64,000 nt of DNA from Rhodobacteraceae bacterium HLUCCA12 (lineage in GTDB: Bacteria > Pseudomonadota > Alphaproteobacteria > Rhodobacterales > Rhodobacteraceae), in NCBI GenBank assembly GCA_001314715.1, contig LJSV01000009.1, positions 40,252 through 104,251 on the forward strand. The letters run 5' to 3'. Below are positions 15,858-24,941 of this stretch, piece after piece; positions within the stretch are counted from its first letter, which is position 1, and each line of letters begins with the position of its first letter. The notes under the pieces were generated by a model, which made no database searches, had not been told where the DNA came from, and saw only the letters and a program-made list of their open reading frames with translations. A program made the position numbers and the translations under genes.

Positions 15858-16637
15858 ATGAATCAGCCGGTCATCGAAGCCTCGGGCCTCTCGCTCACCT
15901 TCCAGACCAATGACGGCCCGGTTCACGCCCTCAAGGACGTGAACCTGACCATCGGCAAGGGGGAATTCGTCAGCTTCATCGGCCCGTCGGGCTGCGGCAA
16001 GACGACATTCCTGCGCGTGATCGCCGATCTGGAACATCCCACCGCCGGCACGATCACCGTCAACGGCATGTCGCCCGACGCCGCGCGCAAGGCGCGCGCC
16101 TATGGCTATGTGTTCCAGGCCGCGGGCCTCTATCCGTGGCGCACGATCGAGGGCAATGTCAGGCTTCCGCTGGAAATCATGGGCTATTCGCGCGCCGAAC
16201 AGGCCGAACGCGCGCGCCGGGTGCTGGAACTGGTCGAACTTGACGGGTTCGAGAAGAAGTTTCCCTGGCAGTTGTCCGGCGGCATGCAGCAGCGCGCCTC
16301 GATCGCGCGCGCGCTGGCTTTCGATGCCGATATCCTGCTGATGGACGAACCCTTTGGCGCCCTGGACGAGATCGTCCGCGACCGCCTGAACGAGGAATTG
16401 CTCAGCCTGTGGGCGCGCACCGAAAAGACCATCGGTTTCGTGACCCATTCCATCCCCGAGGCGGTCTATCTGTCCACACGGATCGTGGTCATGTCGCCGC
16501 GTCCGGGGCGAATCACCGATGTCATCGAAAGCACATTGCCGCGCGAACGCCCGCTGGATATCCGCGATTCGCGTGAATTCATCGAGATCGCACACCGTGT
16601 GCGCGAAGGATTGAGGGCGGGGCATGTCGATGACTGA
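15858..16637 (+). CDS. ABC transporter ATP-binding protein (NitT/TauT type)
   Basis: A 259-aa ABC ATPase. Walker A is GPSGCGKTT (42-50), the signature is LSGGMQQRASIARAL and Walker B is ILLMDEPFGALDE. Sequence style matches the nitrate/taurine/thiamine-precursor subgroup. The C-terminal tail after VMSPRPGRITDVIE is normal for that group. It starts the importer part of the pyrimidine/hydantoin operon after a 200-bp gap in which I see no gene. It energises uptake by the two permeases and the NMT1-like binding protein that follow. The substrate is probably a pyrimidine, hydantoin or ureide, by context only. Confidence 0.9.
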   Translation: MNQPVIEASGLSLTFQTNDGPVHALKDVNLTIGKGEFVSFIGPSGCGKTTFLRVIADLEHPTAGTITVNGMSPDAARKARAYGYVFQAAGLYPWRTIEGNVRLPLEIMGYSRAEQAERARRVLELVELDGFEKKFPWQLSGGMQQRASIARALAFDADILLMDEPFGALDEIVRDRLNEELLSLWARTEKTIGFVTHSIPEAVYLSTRIVVMSPRPGRITDVIESTLPRERPLDIRDSREFIEIAHRVREGLRAGHVDD

Positions 16638-16657
16638 CGCACGAGCGCACGGCGCCT

Positions 16658-16719
16658 CTTCATCTTGCCCCCAATACGCCGGGGGGAGCCGGCGCCAGCC
16701 GGCGGGGGGCAGCGCCCCC
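16658..16719 (-). repeat. Dispersed intergenic repeat, copy 3
   Basis: In inverted orientation: CTTCATCTTGCCCCCAATAC followed by GCCGGGGGG, then the GC-rich stem-loop GGGGGGCAGCGCCCCCC. It lies between the ABC ATPase and the first permease, inside one operon, adding a strong RNA structure between co-transcribed genes. Confidence 0.7.
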
Positions 16720-16760
16720 CTCCCACCCGGGTCGCCGGCCCTGACGTCGGGGGCGCGCGC

Positions 16761-17654
16761 ATGAGGAATATCGTTCCGGTCCTTACCGTCACGCTGGCGC
16801 TGCTCATCGGCTGGTATCTGGCCGTGGTGCCGATGAACGCCCAATGGGAACGCGATCAGGCCGCGCGCGCCGATACCGACCTGGGGTTCACCACGCTTGT
16901 GGCGCGCACCATGTCGCAAGATCGCCCGCGCCTGCCCGCGCCGCACCAGGTCGCGGTGGAACTGTGGGACTCGACCTGGGTCGAGGAGATGACCGGGCGG
17001 CGCGGCTGGTGGAACAGCGGCAGCCTGTCGAACCGCAGCCTGGTCTATCACGGTTGGGTTACGTTCTCTGCCACGATCCTGGGTTTCGCGATCGGCACCG
17101 GGCTGGGCATCGTGCTGGCCGTGGGCATCGTCTACAACCGGGCGATGGATGCCTCGGTCATGCCCTGGGCCATCGCCTCGCAGACGATCCCGATCATCGC
17201 GCTTGCGCCGATGATCATCGTGGTGCTGAACTCGATCGGGATATCGGGATTGGTGCCCAAGTCCATCATCGCCGCGTATCTGAGCTTCTTTCCCGTGGTC
17301 GTCGGCATGGTCAAGGGGCTTCGCGCGCCTGACGCGATGCAACTGGACCTGATGAAGACCTGGTCCGCGGCCGGCCTGGCGGTGTTTCTCAAGCTGCGGT
17401 TGCCATCGTCGATGCCCTATCTCTTTGCCTCGCTCAAGGTCGGGATCGCGGCGTCGCTGGTGGGCACGATCGTCGGCGAGTTGCCGGTGCAGCAGGGTGG
17501 CCTGGGTGTGCGCCTGCTTTCGGGCAGTTATTACGGCCAGACCGTGCAGATCTGGTCGGCGCTCTTTGCCGCCGCGATCCTGGCGGCGGTCATGGTCGGG
17601 GTGATCGGGCTGATCCAGCGCGTCACGCTCAAACGGATGGGGATGGCGCAATGA
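16761..17654 (+). CDS. ABC transporter permease (first)
   Basis: A 297-aa inner-membrane protein of the BPD_transp_1 family. It has an N-terminal membrane helix (IVPVLTVTLALLIGWYLAVV) and about five more helices. The EAA-loop region is around MQLDLMKTWSAAGLAVFLKLRLPSS, where the ATPase docks. I chose ATG 16761; the longer open frame upstream translates the repeat element. It overlaps the next permease by 4 bp (ATGA). Together the two would form the heteromeric channel of the importer. Confidence 0.88.
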   Translation: MRNIVPVLTVTLALLIGWYLAVVPMNAQWERDQAARADTDLGFTTLVARTMSQDRPRLPAPHQVAVELWDSTWVEEMTGRRGWWNSGSLSNRSLVYHGWVTFSATILGFAIGTGLGIVLAVGIVYNRAMDASVMPWAIASQTIPIIALAPMIIVVLNSIGISGLVPKSIIAAYLSFFPVVVGMVKGLRAPDAMQLDLMKTWSAAGLAVFLKLRLPSSMPYLFASLKVGIAASLVGTIVGELPVQQGGLGVRLLSGSYYGQTVQIWSALFAAAILAAVMVGVIGLIQRVTLKRMGMAQ

Positions 17655-18787
17655 GCGGTCTGATGGGAATCGCCGGTGCCTGGCAACGGATCGGCCTTGG
17701 CCTGGCCTTCCTGGTCGCGGTCGGTCTGGGGATCACGGGGGAAGCCGCCCAACCCTCTTTGGTGGTCATGATCAGCCTGTTGGCAGCGGTCCTGCTGTCG
17801 CTGCTGGTCGAAAATGCCGGGGCGCGCGGGCGTCCGCGCTGGCTTGTGGCGCTGGTGCTGCTGGCAATCTGGAACGCGCTCTTCATTGCCGCGATTGGGC
17901 TGGCCTTTCGTCAGACCGGCGCCGAGGGTGCGGCCTTCTGGGCGGCGGTGATCGCCGTCTGGCTGGGCGGCTGGATGCTGGTCGCGGTTCTGGCCGACAT
18001 GCGGCTGCGCCGTGGTCTGGCCGGGCGGTTGCAGGCCCTGCTTGCCCCCGTGGTGTTTGGCCTGACGCTGATCTGGTTCTGGGAGGCGCTGGTGCGCGCG
18101 CTGGACGTGCCGCGTGTGATCCTGCCGACGCCATCGCGGATCGCCGCGCGGATCGGGGCCGAAACCGGCCTTCTGTGGACCGATTTCGTGCAGACCTTCG
18201 TCAAGGGCGCACTGTCGGGCTTTGCGATCGGGGTCGGCGCCGCGGTGGTGTTCGCGCTGGTCGTGGACCGCTTCGATTTCCTGCGCCGCGGGCTCTTGCC
18301 GGTGGGCAATTTCCTGGCGGCTCTGCCGATCATCGGAACCGCGCCGATCTTCGTGATGTGGTTCGGGTTCGACTGGCCGTCCAAGGCTGCGGTGGTGGTG
18401 GCGATGGTGTTCTTTCCCATGCTGGTCAACACCGTGCAGGGGCTGGCCTCGACCGAGGCGATGCAGCGCGACCTGATGCATACCTGGTCCGCGAACTGGG
18501 TGCAGACCCTTTTGTCGCTGCGGCTTCCGGCGGCGATGCCCTTCATTTTCAACGGGTTGAAAATCTCGGCAACACTGGCGCTTATCGGGGCAATCGTGGC
18601 CGAGTTCTTCGGCTCGCCGACGCGCGGCATGGGGTTTCGGATATCGACCGAGGTCGGGCGCTTGCAGCTTGATATGGTCTGGGCGGAAATTGCCGTAGCG
18701 GCGCTGGTCGGGTCGGCGTTCTACGGGCTTTGGGCTCTGCTCGAACGGCGGGTGACCTTCTGGCATCCGTCGCAGCGCGGCAGATAA
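17651..18787 (+). CDS. ABC transporter permease (second, with N-terminal extension)
   Basis: A 378-aa permease about 80 residues longer than its partner. The extra N-terminal part (about residues 1-115) adds three or so hydrophobic helices before the conserved core, which begins near VVFGLTLIWFWEALVRAL. The EAA loop is TEAMQRDLMHTWSANWVQTLLSLRL in two parts. The start codon overlaps the stop of the first permease (ATGA). The extension may be regulatory or a fused membrane segment. Function follows from its neighbours as part of the probable pyrimidine/hydantoin importer. Confidence 0.88.
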   Translation: MSGLMGIAGAWQRIGLGLAFLVAVGLGITGEAAQPSLVVMISLLAAVLLSLLVENAGARGRPRWLVALVLLAIWNALFIAAIGLAFRQTGAEGAAFWAAVIAVWLGGWMLVAVLADMRLRRGLAGRLQALLAPVVFGLTLIWFWEALVRALDVPRVILPTPSRIAARIGAETGLLWTDFVQTFVKGALSGFAIGVGAAVVFALVVDRFDFLRRGLLPVGNFLAALPIIGTAPIFVMWFGFDWPSKAAVVVAMVFFPMLVNTVQGLASTEAMQRDLMHTWSANWVQTLLSLRLPAAMPFIFNGLKISATLALIGAIVAEFFGSPTRGMGFRISTEVGRLQLDMVWAEIAVAALVGSAFYGLWALLERRVTFWHPSQRGR

Positions 18788-18842
18788 ACGCCGGCCACGG
18801 GCGCGACACAGCGCCAGGCCGGGCAACATGGAGGTGAACGAT

Positions 18843-19832
18843 ATGACGACACTGAAACTGACCGCTCTGACGGCGGCATTCGCGCTGACCGCGGGATCGG
18901 CGCTGGCCGATGACGAGGTGACGCTGCAGTTAAAATGGGTGACGCAGGGCCAGTTCGCCGGCTATTACGTCGCGCTTGAAAACGGCTATTACGAGGAAGA
19001 GGAACTGGATGTCACCATTCGTCCCGGCGGCCCGGATATTGCACCGCCGCAGGTGATCGCGGGCGGCGGTGCCGATGTCATCGTCGAATGGATGCCCGCG
19101 GCATTGGCCGCACGCGAGCAGGGCCTGCCGCTGGTCAACATCGCCCAGCCCTTCGTGCGCTCGGGCATGATGCTGACCTGCCTGGCCGATACTGGCATCA
19201 CCGGCCCCGAGGACTTTCCGGGCCGCACGCTGGGGGTCTGGTTCTTTGGCAACGAATATCCGTTCCTGAGCTGGATGAGCACGCTGGATATTCCCACCGA
19301 AGGCGGCGACGACGGGGTCGAGGTCTTGCGCCAGGGCTTCAACGTCGATCCGCTGTTGCAGCGCCAGGCCGATTGCATCAGCACGATGACCTATAACGAA
19401 TACTGGCAGGTCATCGACGCGGGTATTTCCGAGGATGAACTCGTAACCTTCAAATACGAGGATCAGGGCGTCGCCACGCTGGAAGACGGCCTCTATGTGC
19501 TGGAAGAAAACCTCGAAGATCCCGAGTTCGTGGACCGTATGGCGCGCTTCGTGCGGGCCTCGATGCGCGGCTGGGAATGGGCCGCCGAAAACCCCGAAGA
19601 GGCGGCGATGATCGTTCTCGACTATGACGAGACCGGCGCCCAGACCGAACAGCACCAGATCCGCATGGTCCGCGAAGTGGGCCTTCTGACCGAGGGTTCG
19701 GACGGTACGCTGGACGTCGACGCGTATGAGCGCACGGTCGAAACGCTTCTGGGCGGCGGGTCGGACCCGGTGATCACCGAAGAGCCCGAGGGCGCATGGA
19801 CCCACGAGGTCACCGACCGGGCCTTTGACTGA
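18843..19832 (+). CDS. ABC transporter substrate-binding protein, NMT1/THI5-like
   Basis: A 329-aa periplasmic protein. The signal peptide is roughly residues 1-22 (LTALTAAFALTAGSALA then DDEV). The mature protein begins with VTLQLKWVTQGQFAGYYVAL, a classic NMT1/THI5-like binding-protein start. I chose ATG 18843 with GGAGGTG seven bases upstream; an ATG 15 bp earlier overlaps that ribosome-binding site. In this family ligands are pyrimidine-like (thiamine-precursor) or related heterocycles, which fits the hydantoinase/dihydropyrimidinase operon. It is the last gene before a strong terminator. Confidence 0.9.
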   Translation: MTTLKLTALTAAFALTAGSALADDEVTLQLKWVTQGQFAGYYVALENGYYEEEELDVTIRPGGPDIAPPQVIAGGGADVIVEWMPAALAAREQGLPLVNIAQPFVRSGMMLTCLADTGITGPEDFPGRTLGVWFFGNEYPFLSWMSTLDIPTEGGDDGVEVLRQGFNVDPLLQRQADCISTMTYNEYWQVIDAGISEDELVTFKYEDQGVATLEDGLYVLEENLEDPEFVDRMARFVRASMRGWEWAAENPEEAAMIVLDYDETGAQTEQHQIRMVREVGLLTEGSDGTLDVDAYERTVETLLGGGSDPVITEEPEGAWTHEVTDRAFD

Positions 19833-19855
19833 CACCACGGTCGAAATGCCATATC

Positions 19856-19884
19856 AGAGAGGGGGCCCATGCCCCCTCTCTTTT
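19856..19884 (+). terminator. Rho-independent terminator of the pyrimidine/hydantoin operon
   Basis: A perfect 11-bp stem AGAGAGGGGGC/GCCCCCTCTCT with a four-base loop is followed by TTTTCGTT. It lies 23 bp after the binding-protein stop codon. The convergent kpsC gene ends at 19906, so it may act in both directions. Confidence 0.93.
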
Positions 19885-19905
19885 CGTTGGGACGGTAAGG
19901 ACGGT

Positions 19906-22041
19906 CTAGCGCCAGAGCCAGGCATGGCCGGCCAGCGCGCCTTGCAGTTTCGCCAAAAGACGCAGCCCCGGCCGCACTGATCCACCCTGGCCCGCCGCCA
20001 GCCGTTCGACCAGCAATTCGGGCGGGCAGGGGCGGTTCGTCAGCGGATCCAGATACCGCGGATAGGCGATCAGCGTGGCATGGACAAGTGCCGCCAGCCG
20101 CGACGCGCCTCCGTTCTGCGCGGTCTCGGGCAGGTGGTGACGACGCGCGGGCACCGGGGCCAGATCGGTCGTCAGGCCCCAGCCGGCATAAAAGGGCGTG
20201 CCCAGGCAGGTGACGGACTTGCCGCGCATCAGGGCCTCGAACCCCAGCCCGGATGTGAGTGTCCAGACCGCATCGACCAGCCCCAGCATGCTACCGGCAT
20301 CCACGCCGTTGACAACCAGATCGGCGAAGGAGGACGCATCGGCCACCGCGCCGGGGCGCAGGCCGGCTTCGACATCGGGGTGGGGTTTGTAGACGATCAC
20401 GGCGCCGGGATTCGCAATGCGCGTCTGTTCCAGCAGCGCCCGGTTTGTGCGCACCGTTCCGGCCCCCAGCCGGATCGAGGCGTCATCCTCGACCTGGCCG
20501 GGCACCAGGATGATCGGCGCCTCGGGACGGTCGCGTCGCAAGGCGTCGATCTCAGCGGTCAGAGCCGTGGCGTCCTGGCCGATGTTGTATTTCGTCAGGC
20601 CCGCGCGCGTCACCGCCTCAACCAGCGAAAGGGCGCGCGCCGCGCCGCCCGGTGGCAGCGGGCCGGCGATCAGGCGTTCCAGCCGACTTTCGCGCGACGG
20701 ATCGTAATAGATGCCCAGATCGTCCACCACCAGGCTTTGCGCCGGGGTCAGCGCTGCGCCAAGGCCGCGCGAGCGCAGGAAGCCGTCCTCGATGCGCAGG
20801 CCGGGAAAGGTGGTGGGCATGACGCTGGCCCAACCAATCAGCCCGCGTCCGCCGGCACGGGCCTTTACGGCGGCGCGGGCAGGATCGTTCACGAAGATCA
20901 GCGCCTTCTCGCGGCCGAACATGGCCTGCATTTGCCGTCGTTTCCACAGCCGGACGGCGCAGGCGACGTGGCCCTGCCGGTCCTGCCGAAACGCCGTCAG
21001 CCGTGCCTCCATCTGGTCGATGACCTGTTCCAGCTGGCAAAGGCAGTCGCGCAAGGGGTCATACCAATGCGGGTAAAGCAGCATCGCGCCGGCGAACAGT
21101 TGCGCGCGCGTCAGTTTGCGCCCGCGACGGGGCTGGGGGTTGCGATCGGCGGTCAAGCCCCACCCGGCATAGAACGGATGGCCAAAGACATGCGGGCGAT
21201 GACCGGCCAGAATGGCCTCGAACCCCAGTTGCGACGACACGGTATAGACCGCGATCGCGCCTTCCAGCAGCGCCCAGGGCGATACCGCCCCGGTTTCCAG
21301 TGACACCTGGTGATCGGCATGGTCCGGCCCGAAATGGCCCCGCCGCGCCCGGCCGGCGGTTTCGGGATGGGTCTTGATGATGATCCGTGCGCCCGGGTTC
21401 TCGGCGCGGGCGGCGAACAGCATGTCTTGAAAGGCCGAAGCCGGCAGCGCGCCATCGGGCGCGCCGTGACGCAACGAAGCATCGTCGCGCACCTGATCCA
21501 CCACCAGCACATAGCCGGGTTCCGGAAGTGGGAACGCAAGGTCATGTGCATTGTATTTTGACAGATGCAGATGGCACATCCGCGCGATGCACAGTTTTGC
21601 CCGCGCAATCAGCGGCGCCTCGTCGAATGCATGGCTGGCCAGCAGGGTTTCCAGATCGGACGGCCCGGACGGGTCGTAGTGCACCCCGCTTCGGTCGATC
21701 AGAAGGCCCATCGGCGGTTCACCGCCCAGGCGTCCGGGCCGGATCGAGCGCACGAAGGCATCCTCGATCCGCCAGAGCGCGGCACCGGTCCGGGCCGCTG
21801 CCCTCTCGGCGCGCCAGGCGCGCGGGCTGTGGCCCCAGGCCGCAACAGCATCGTCGGCGCCCGGCCAGCCGATGCGCGGGCGGTGACCGGCAAGGTCCAG
21901 GATTCGGCGCACCGTGCGGGCCTGCGCCGATGGGCCCAGAAAACCGCCGCTGAACGCGATCAGGCGGTTTGGGACCGGGGGCGAAGGCATCGGCGGGGCG
22001 GCCGGATGGTCGCGCCCGCCGCCGTCAATCCGTCGCGCCAT
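19906..22041 (-). CDS. kpsC: Capsule polysaccharide biosynthesis protein KpsC (beta-Kdo transferase)
   Basis: A 711-aa protein made of two related halves. The first contains GLLIDRSGVHYDPS and HPFYAGWGLTADR; the second repeats SLVVDDLGIYYDPS and TPFYAGWGLTTDL. This tandem layout is that of KpsC, whose two Kdo-transferase modules build the poly-Kdo linker on which group-2-type capsules are assembled at the inner membrane. The start is uncertain. ATG 22041 overlaps the upstream exporter gene by 17 bp, and ATG 21990 (MPSPPVPNRL) is an alternative; neither has a strong Shine-Dalgarno. It pairs with kpsS further upstream. Confidence 0.88.
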   Translation of the reverse strand: MARRIDGGGRDHPAAPPMPSPPVPNRLIAFSGGFLGPSAQARTVRRILDLAGHRPRIGWPGADDAVAAWGHSPRAWRAERAAARTGAALWRIEDAFVRSIRPGRLGGEPPMGLLIDRSGVHYDPSGPSDLETLLASHAFDEAPLIARAKLCIARMCHLHLSKYNAHDLAFPLPEPGYVLVVDQVRDDASLRHGAPDGALPASAFQDMLFAARAENPGARIIIKTHPETAGRARRGHFGPDHADHQVSLETGAVSPWALLEGAIAVYTVSSQLGFEAILAGHRPHVFGHPFYAGWGLTADRNPQPRRGRKLTRAQLFAGAMLLYPHWYDPLRDCLCQLEQVIDQMEARLTAFRQDRQGHVACAVRLWKRRQMQAMFGREKALIFVNDPARAAVKARAGGRGLIGWASVMPTTFPGLRIEDGFLRSRGLGAALTPAQSLVVDDLGIYYDPSRESRLERLIAGPLPPGGAARALSLVEAVTRAGLTKYNIGQDATALTAEIDALRRDRPEAPIILVPGQVEDDASIRLGAGTVRTNRALLEQTRIANPGAVIVYKPHPDVEAGLRPGAVADASSFADLVVNGVDAGSMLGLVDAVWTLTSGLGFEALMRGKSVTCLGTPFYAGWGLTTDLAPVPARRHHLPETAQNGGASRLAALVHATLIAYPRYLDPLTNRPCPPELLVERLAAGQGGSVRPGLRLLAKLQGALAGHAWLWR

Positions 22042-23167
22042 CCGCGATCGATACGGCCGAGCCTGTCGCGCCCAACGTGCCCGAAAGGGTCGAGATCAGG
22101 CGGTTCCAGGTGACGGCCGAGGCCTCGGTCACATAGACAGTGTCGCCGTCGCGGATCTGGAAGTCGCGCGCCAGGAACATGCCGTTGGGCGCGGTGAGAT
22201 CGAGGACATAGATGATGCGCTGATCGCCCGCCACGTCGTCTTGCCCCAGGACTTCACTGGCGATTTCGGCCGGTTCGTCGCGAAAGACGAATACCCCGGT
22301 CGGGTCCGCGCGGGTCGGGTCCAGGCCGCCGACCTGGGCCAGCGCCTCGATCGCGGTGATCGTCGGCGTCTCGAACGGGATCAGCGATTGCGTGCCGGTC
22401 GCGCCCAGCACCGTGAAGCGGCGCGGATCCTGATCGACCAGGATGCGGTCGCCGCCGCGCATGGCGATGTCCAGTTCGGGATGGTTGAACAGATCCTCCA
22501 GCCAGACCCGGTCGGTGACCGACCCGCGCGAGACCGTGACCTGCGCGTTCGAGACCGGAATGCTGGTGCCGCCGGCCTGCGCCAGCATCGCCGTCAGGCG
22601 CCGCGTGTTGCGCTGGATCGGGTAGACGCCCTGCGCGCTGACCGCGCCCACGACCGAAACACTGGCGCCGTCGCCCGACTCGCGGCTGACATAGACCTGC
22701 GGATCGGGGGTCTGTTCGTCAAGCTGGCGCGCGATGGTCGAGCGCAGACCCTCGGGCGACTGGCCGGCCGCGCGGATCCGCCCGGCAAAGGGCACATAGA
22801 TGTAGCCGTCGTCATCGACCTGCAATTCCTGCAACACCGCGCCACGGGTCTCGAAGTTCGTCATCAGGCCTTCGGGCACGTTTTCATAGACGGTGACGGC
22901 CACGGTATCGCCAACGCGGATCGTATCGCCGCCCAGCAGGGCTGCGTCTCGCAGCGCATCGGAAAAGCCCAGGGCGCTGGTGACATTGGCGGCGCGGTTG
23001 ACCCGGTCGCCGACCGCCACCACGAAGGCATCGCCTTCGCGCATGACCGATCCTGCGAAGATTTCATTTATGCTGGGGCCGGGGCGCGGAGCCGTGCAGG
23101 CGCCGACGCCGGCAACGAAAACGGCCAGCGCCAGCCAGCTGGCGCGGCTTGGGGATCTGACAGGCAC
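22025..23167 (-). CDS. Polysaccharide export lipoprotein, Wza/KpsD family
   Basis: A 380-aa outer-membrane export protein. I chose GTG 23167 (VPVRSPSRAS) because AAGGAGC sits eight bases upstream; the longer frame has no ribosome-binding site. The signal peptide ends in a lipobox, FVAGVGAC, so Cys24 is probably lipidated. The poly-export domain follows (DTIRVGDTVAVTVYENVPEG...), then SLBB-like beta-grasp repeats (VSVVGAVSAQGVYPI and FTVLGATGTQSLIPF). It forms the channel for capsule export. It has its own promoter upstream and overlaps kpsC at its end. Confidence 0.88.
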   Translation of the reverse strand: MPVRSPSRASWLALAVFVAGVGACTAPRPGPSINEIFAGSVMREGDAFVVAVGDRVNRAANVTSALGFSDALRDAALLGGDTIRVGDTVAVTVYENVPEGLMTNFETRGAVLQELQVDDDGYIYVPFAGRIRAAGQSPEGLRSTIARQLDEQTPDPQVYVSRESGDGASVSVVGAVSAQGVYPIQRNTRRLTAMLAQAGGTSIPVSNAQVTVSRGSVTDRVWLEDLFNHPELDIAMRGGDRILVDQDPRRFTVLGATGTQSLIPFETPTITAIEALAQVGGLDPTRADPTGVFVFRDEPAEIASEVLGQDDVAGDQRIIYVLDLTAPNGMFLARDFQIRDGDTVYVTEASAVTWNRLISTLSGTLGATGSAVSIADGATD

Positions 23168-23211
23168 TGCTCGGGCTCCTTTATGGATTTCTGCCTCGGT
23201 ATTTTTTCCCA

Positions 23212-23240
23212 ACTATAGCCAGAACATGCCGATTTTCCAA
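23212..23240 (-). promoter_or_regulatory. Sigma-70 promoter for the exporter-kpsC pair
   Basis: On the minus strand, TTGGAA (23240-23235) is followed after exactly 17 bp by TATAGT (23217-23212), 45 bp before the exporter start codon. It lies in the gap after kpsS, so wza-kpsC can be expressed independently of kpsS. Confidence 0.7.
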
Positions 23241-23259
23241 GCGTCTTGTCCTGGATGAC

Positions 23260-24549
23260 TTATCGCACAAGGCGTAACTGTTGCCTTGGTGCCGCTTTTC
23301 CCGACATCAGGGCGTCATAGGGGTCATCGGGTGTCAGCACCAGATCGACCACCTGGCGCATCAACTGGCGCCGGCCGGCGGCCGAATAGAAACCGCCTGG
23401 CAGTTGCGAGGTTTCCAGCAGGAACCGCCGATAGTCGCGGTAGGCGCGGTTGTCCGGCCGGGTCGGCGCGTTGAAGAATTCGGCCAGCGGCTGGGTCGAG
23501 ACGAATTCGGCCTTGTCATAGACGGCATCGCCGAACACCTTCAGCGGCATGCCACGCCACAAGGCCTGTTGCGCAGCCGTGGAGTTGACCGTGACCGCCG
23601 ATCGCGCGTGGTTCAACAGCCCCGCCAGCTTGCCACCGCGCACGAAATGGACACGCTCGCGGATACCGTGTTCGTCGGCCAGGCGCAGGAGGTCGCGCTT
23701 GATCTGGGTGCGCCCGTCCTCCAGGGGATGGGCCTTGAACACCAGGTGGTGGTGGCGTGGCGCGCCCTTGGCAAAGCCCTCGATGCACACTTCCAGGAAC
23801 GCGGTCATGGTGCCGAAGGGGCTGTGCATCTGAAAACTTGAATCATGTTCAAGCTGCAACAGCGCCAGATGATAGGGGAACCCGCCGGTGCGGATACGCC
23901 AGGTGGCGATCCGGCGTTCGAGCGCATGAAACGGCATCGCCAGCAAACGGCGCAGGTAAAGGCCGAATTCCTGGCGCACCGACAGTTTCCGGTGCGGACG
24001 AAAGCCCCGGTAGGGGCGGTTCGCCAGCATCACCAGCGCATGATAGGCAAAACCGTAGACGACATGATGGCGCATGTCTCCCCAGTGCGCGGGTGCATCG
24101 ATCAGATCGACCTCGCAGGTTTCGAGCGCCTTTTGCATCTGTGGGATCGACAACGACATGAGCCGGGAATTGCCGTTCGACCCGCCGCGTTCGTAGGTGA
24201 CCCACCAGGGCCGCAGATACCCCTCTTCGAACACATGGACAGTGACGCCGCGTTCGCGTGCGCGCTTGATCGCCACGGCATGGATGAAACGCGTGTCGCC
24301 GTATAGGACGATGTCGGTGATAGCTTTTTCGGTCAGGATCGTGTCGAACGCCGCGGGCCAGGCGTCCTGTGTGCCGGTATAGGGAAGATAGTTTTTTCCT
24401 GCCCAGAAGACCTGGTCGCCCCGATTGAAGCCGACGCGCCAGACTGCTGCGCCGGTGCGCTCCAGCATCCGGGCGAGTTGGCGAAAGAACGGCCCATGCG
24501 GCCCCTGCAAGAACAGGAAACGGCGATTGTCGCCGGTCAAACGGTTCAT
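23260..24549 (-). CDS. kpsS: Capsule polysaccharide biosynthesis protein KpsS (Kdo transferase)
   Basis: A 429-aa cytoplasmic protein of the capsule-synthesis family. The N-terminus RRFLFLQGPHGPFFRQLARM and the VFEEGYLRPWWVTYERGG stretch are typical of KpsS, which adds the first beta-Kdo to phosphatidylglycerol in group-2-type capsule assembly. The C-terminal half has VTVNSTAAQQALWRGMPLKVFG, characteristic of the family. I chose ATG 24549 (MNRLTGDNRR). Together with kpsC and the exporter it shows that the cell makes a Kdo-linked surface polysaccharide. No kpsF, kpsU, kpsM, kpsT or kpsE is present in the window. Confidence 0.88.
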   Translation of the reverse strand: MNRLTGDNRRFLFLQGPHGPFFRQLARMLERTGAAVWRVGFNRGDQVFWAGKNYLPYTGTQDAWPAAFDTILTEKAITDIVLYGDTRFIHAVAIKRARERGVTVHVFEEGYLRPWWVTYERGGSNGNSRLMSLSIPQMQKALETCEVDLIDAPAHWGDMRHHVVYGFAYHALVMLANRPYRGFRPHRKLSVRQEFGLYLRRLLAMPFHALERRIATWRIRTGGFPYHLALLQLEHDSSFQMHSPFGTMTAFLEVCIEGFAKGAPRHHHLVFKAHPLEDGRTQIKRDLLRLADEHGIRERVHFVRGGKLAGLLNHARSAVTVNSTAAQQALWRGMPLKVFGDAVYDKAEFVSTQPLAEFFNAPTRPDNRAYRDYRRFLLETSQLPGGFYSAAGRRQLMRQVVDLVLTPDDPYDALMSGKAAPRQQLRLVR

Positions 24550-24941
24550 TGCCCTGCCCCTTTCGTGCGTCTTTTCACGCGTTTTTGAGGAAACATGCCA
24601 GAAGTTGGCCATTCGATAAAGCAAATCCTTGCATGGAATGCGGCCAATCCGTCAGATTTCGCACGATTGTAGGGCGATCGGGGCACGACAACGCGCCGTT
24701 GCATCGATGCCGGCCGTGCCCTGGCAGCGCCCGTCACCTGTGCAACGCGCGGGCCTCGCGGGGTTGCCGGGGCGTCGTCGGTTGGCGATGGCGGCCGATG
24801 CGGGGTTTCGCGTGGAACAGGCGCGATTCCGGCTTTGCGTCGCCCTCACGGTTGTGCGGTGCCCGAACGGGTTTCGCAGCCCCGGAGCGGCGAGGTCTGC
24901 GCGGAGAGGCAGCGCCGCGACTGCTTGGCCGGGCCTGGCAG
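24550..24941. other. 392-bp gap without a recognisable gene
   Basis: About 110 bp next to kpsS are relatively AT-rich and may hold its promoter. The remaining GC-rich part has open frames on both strands, but none has a ribosome-binding site or a family resemblance that I can support. Confidence 0.5.

Noticed and set aside
15573..17651. Long minus-strand ORF of 692 codons opposite the hydantoinase and ABC genes
   Set aside because: It is antisense to well-supported genes, is rich in His, Arg, Gln and Asp as expected from reverse reading of GC-rich codons, and resembles no family.
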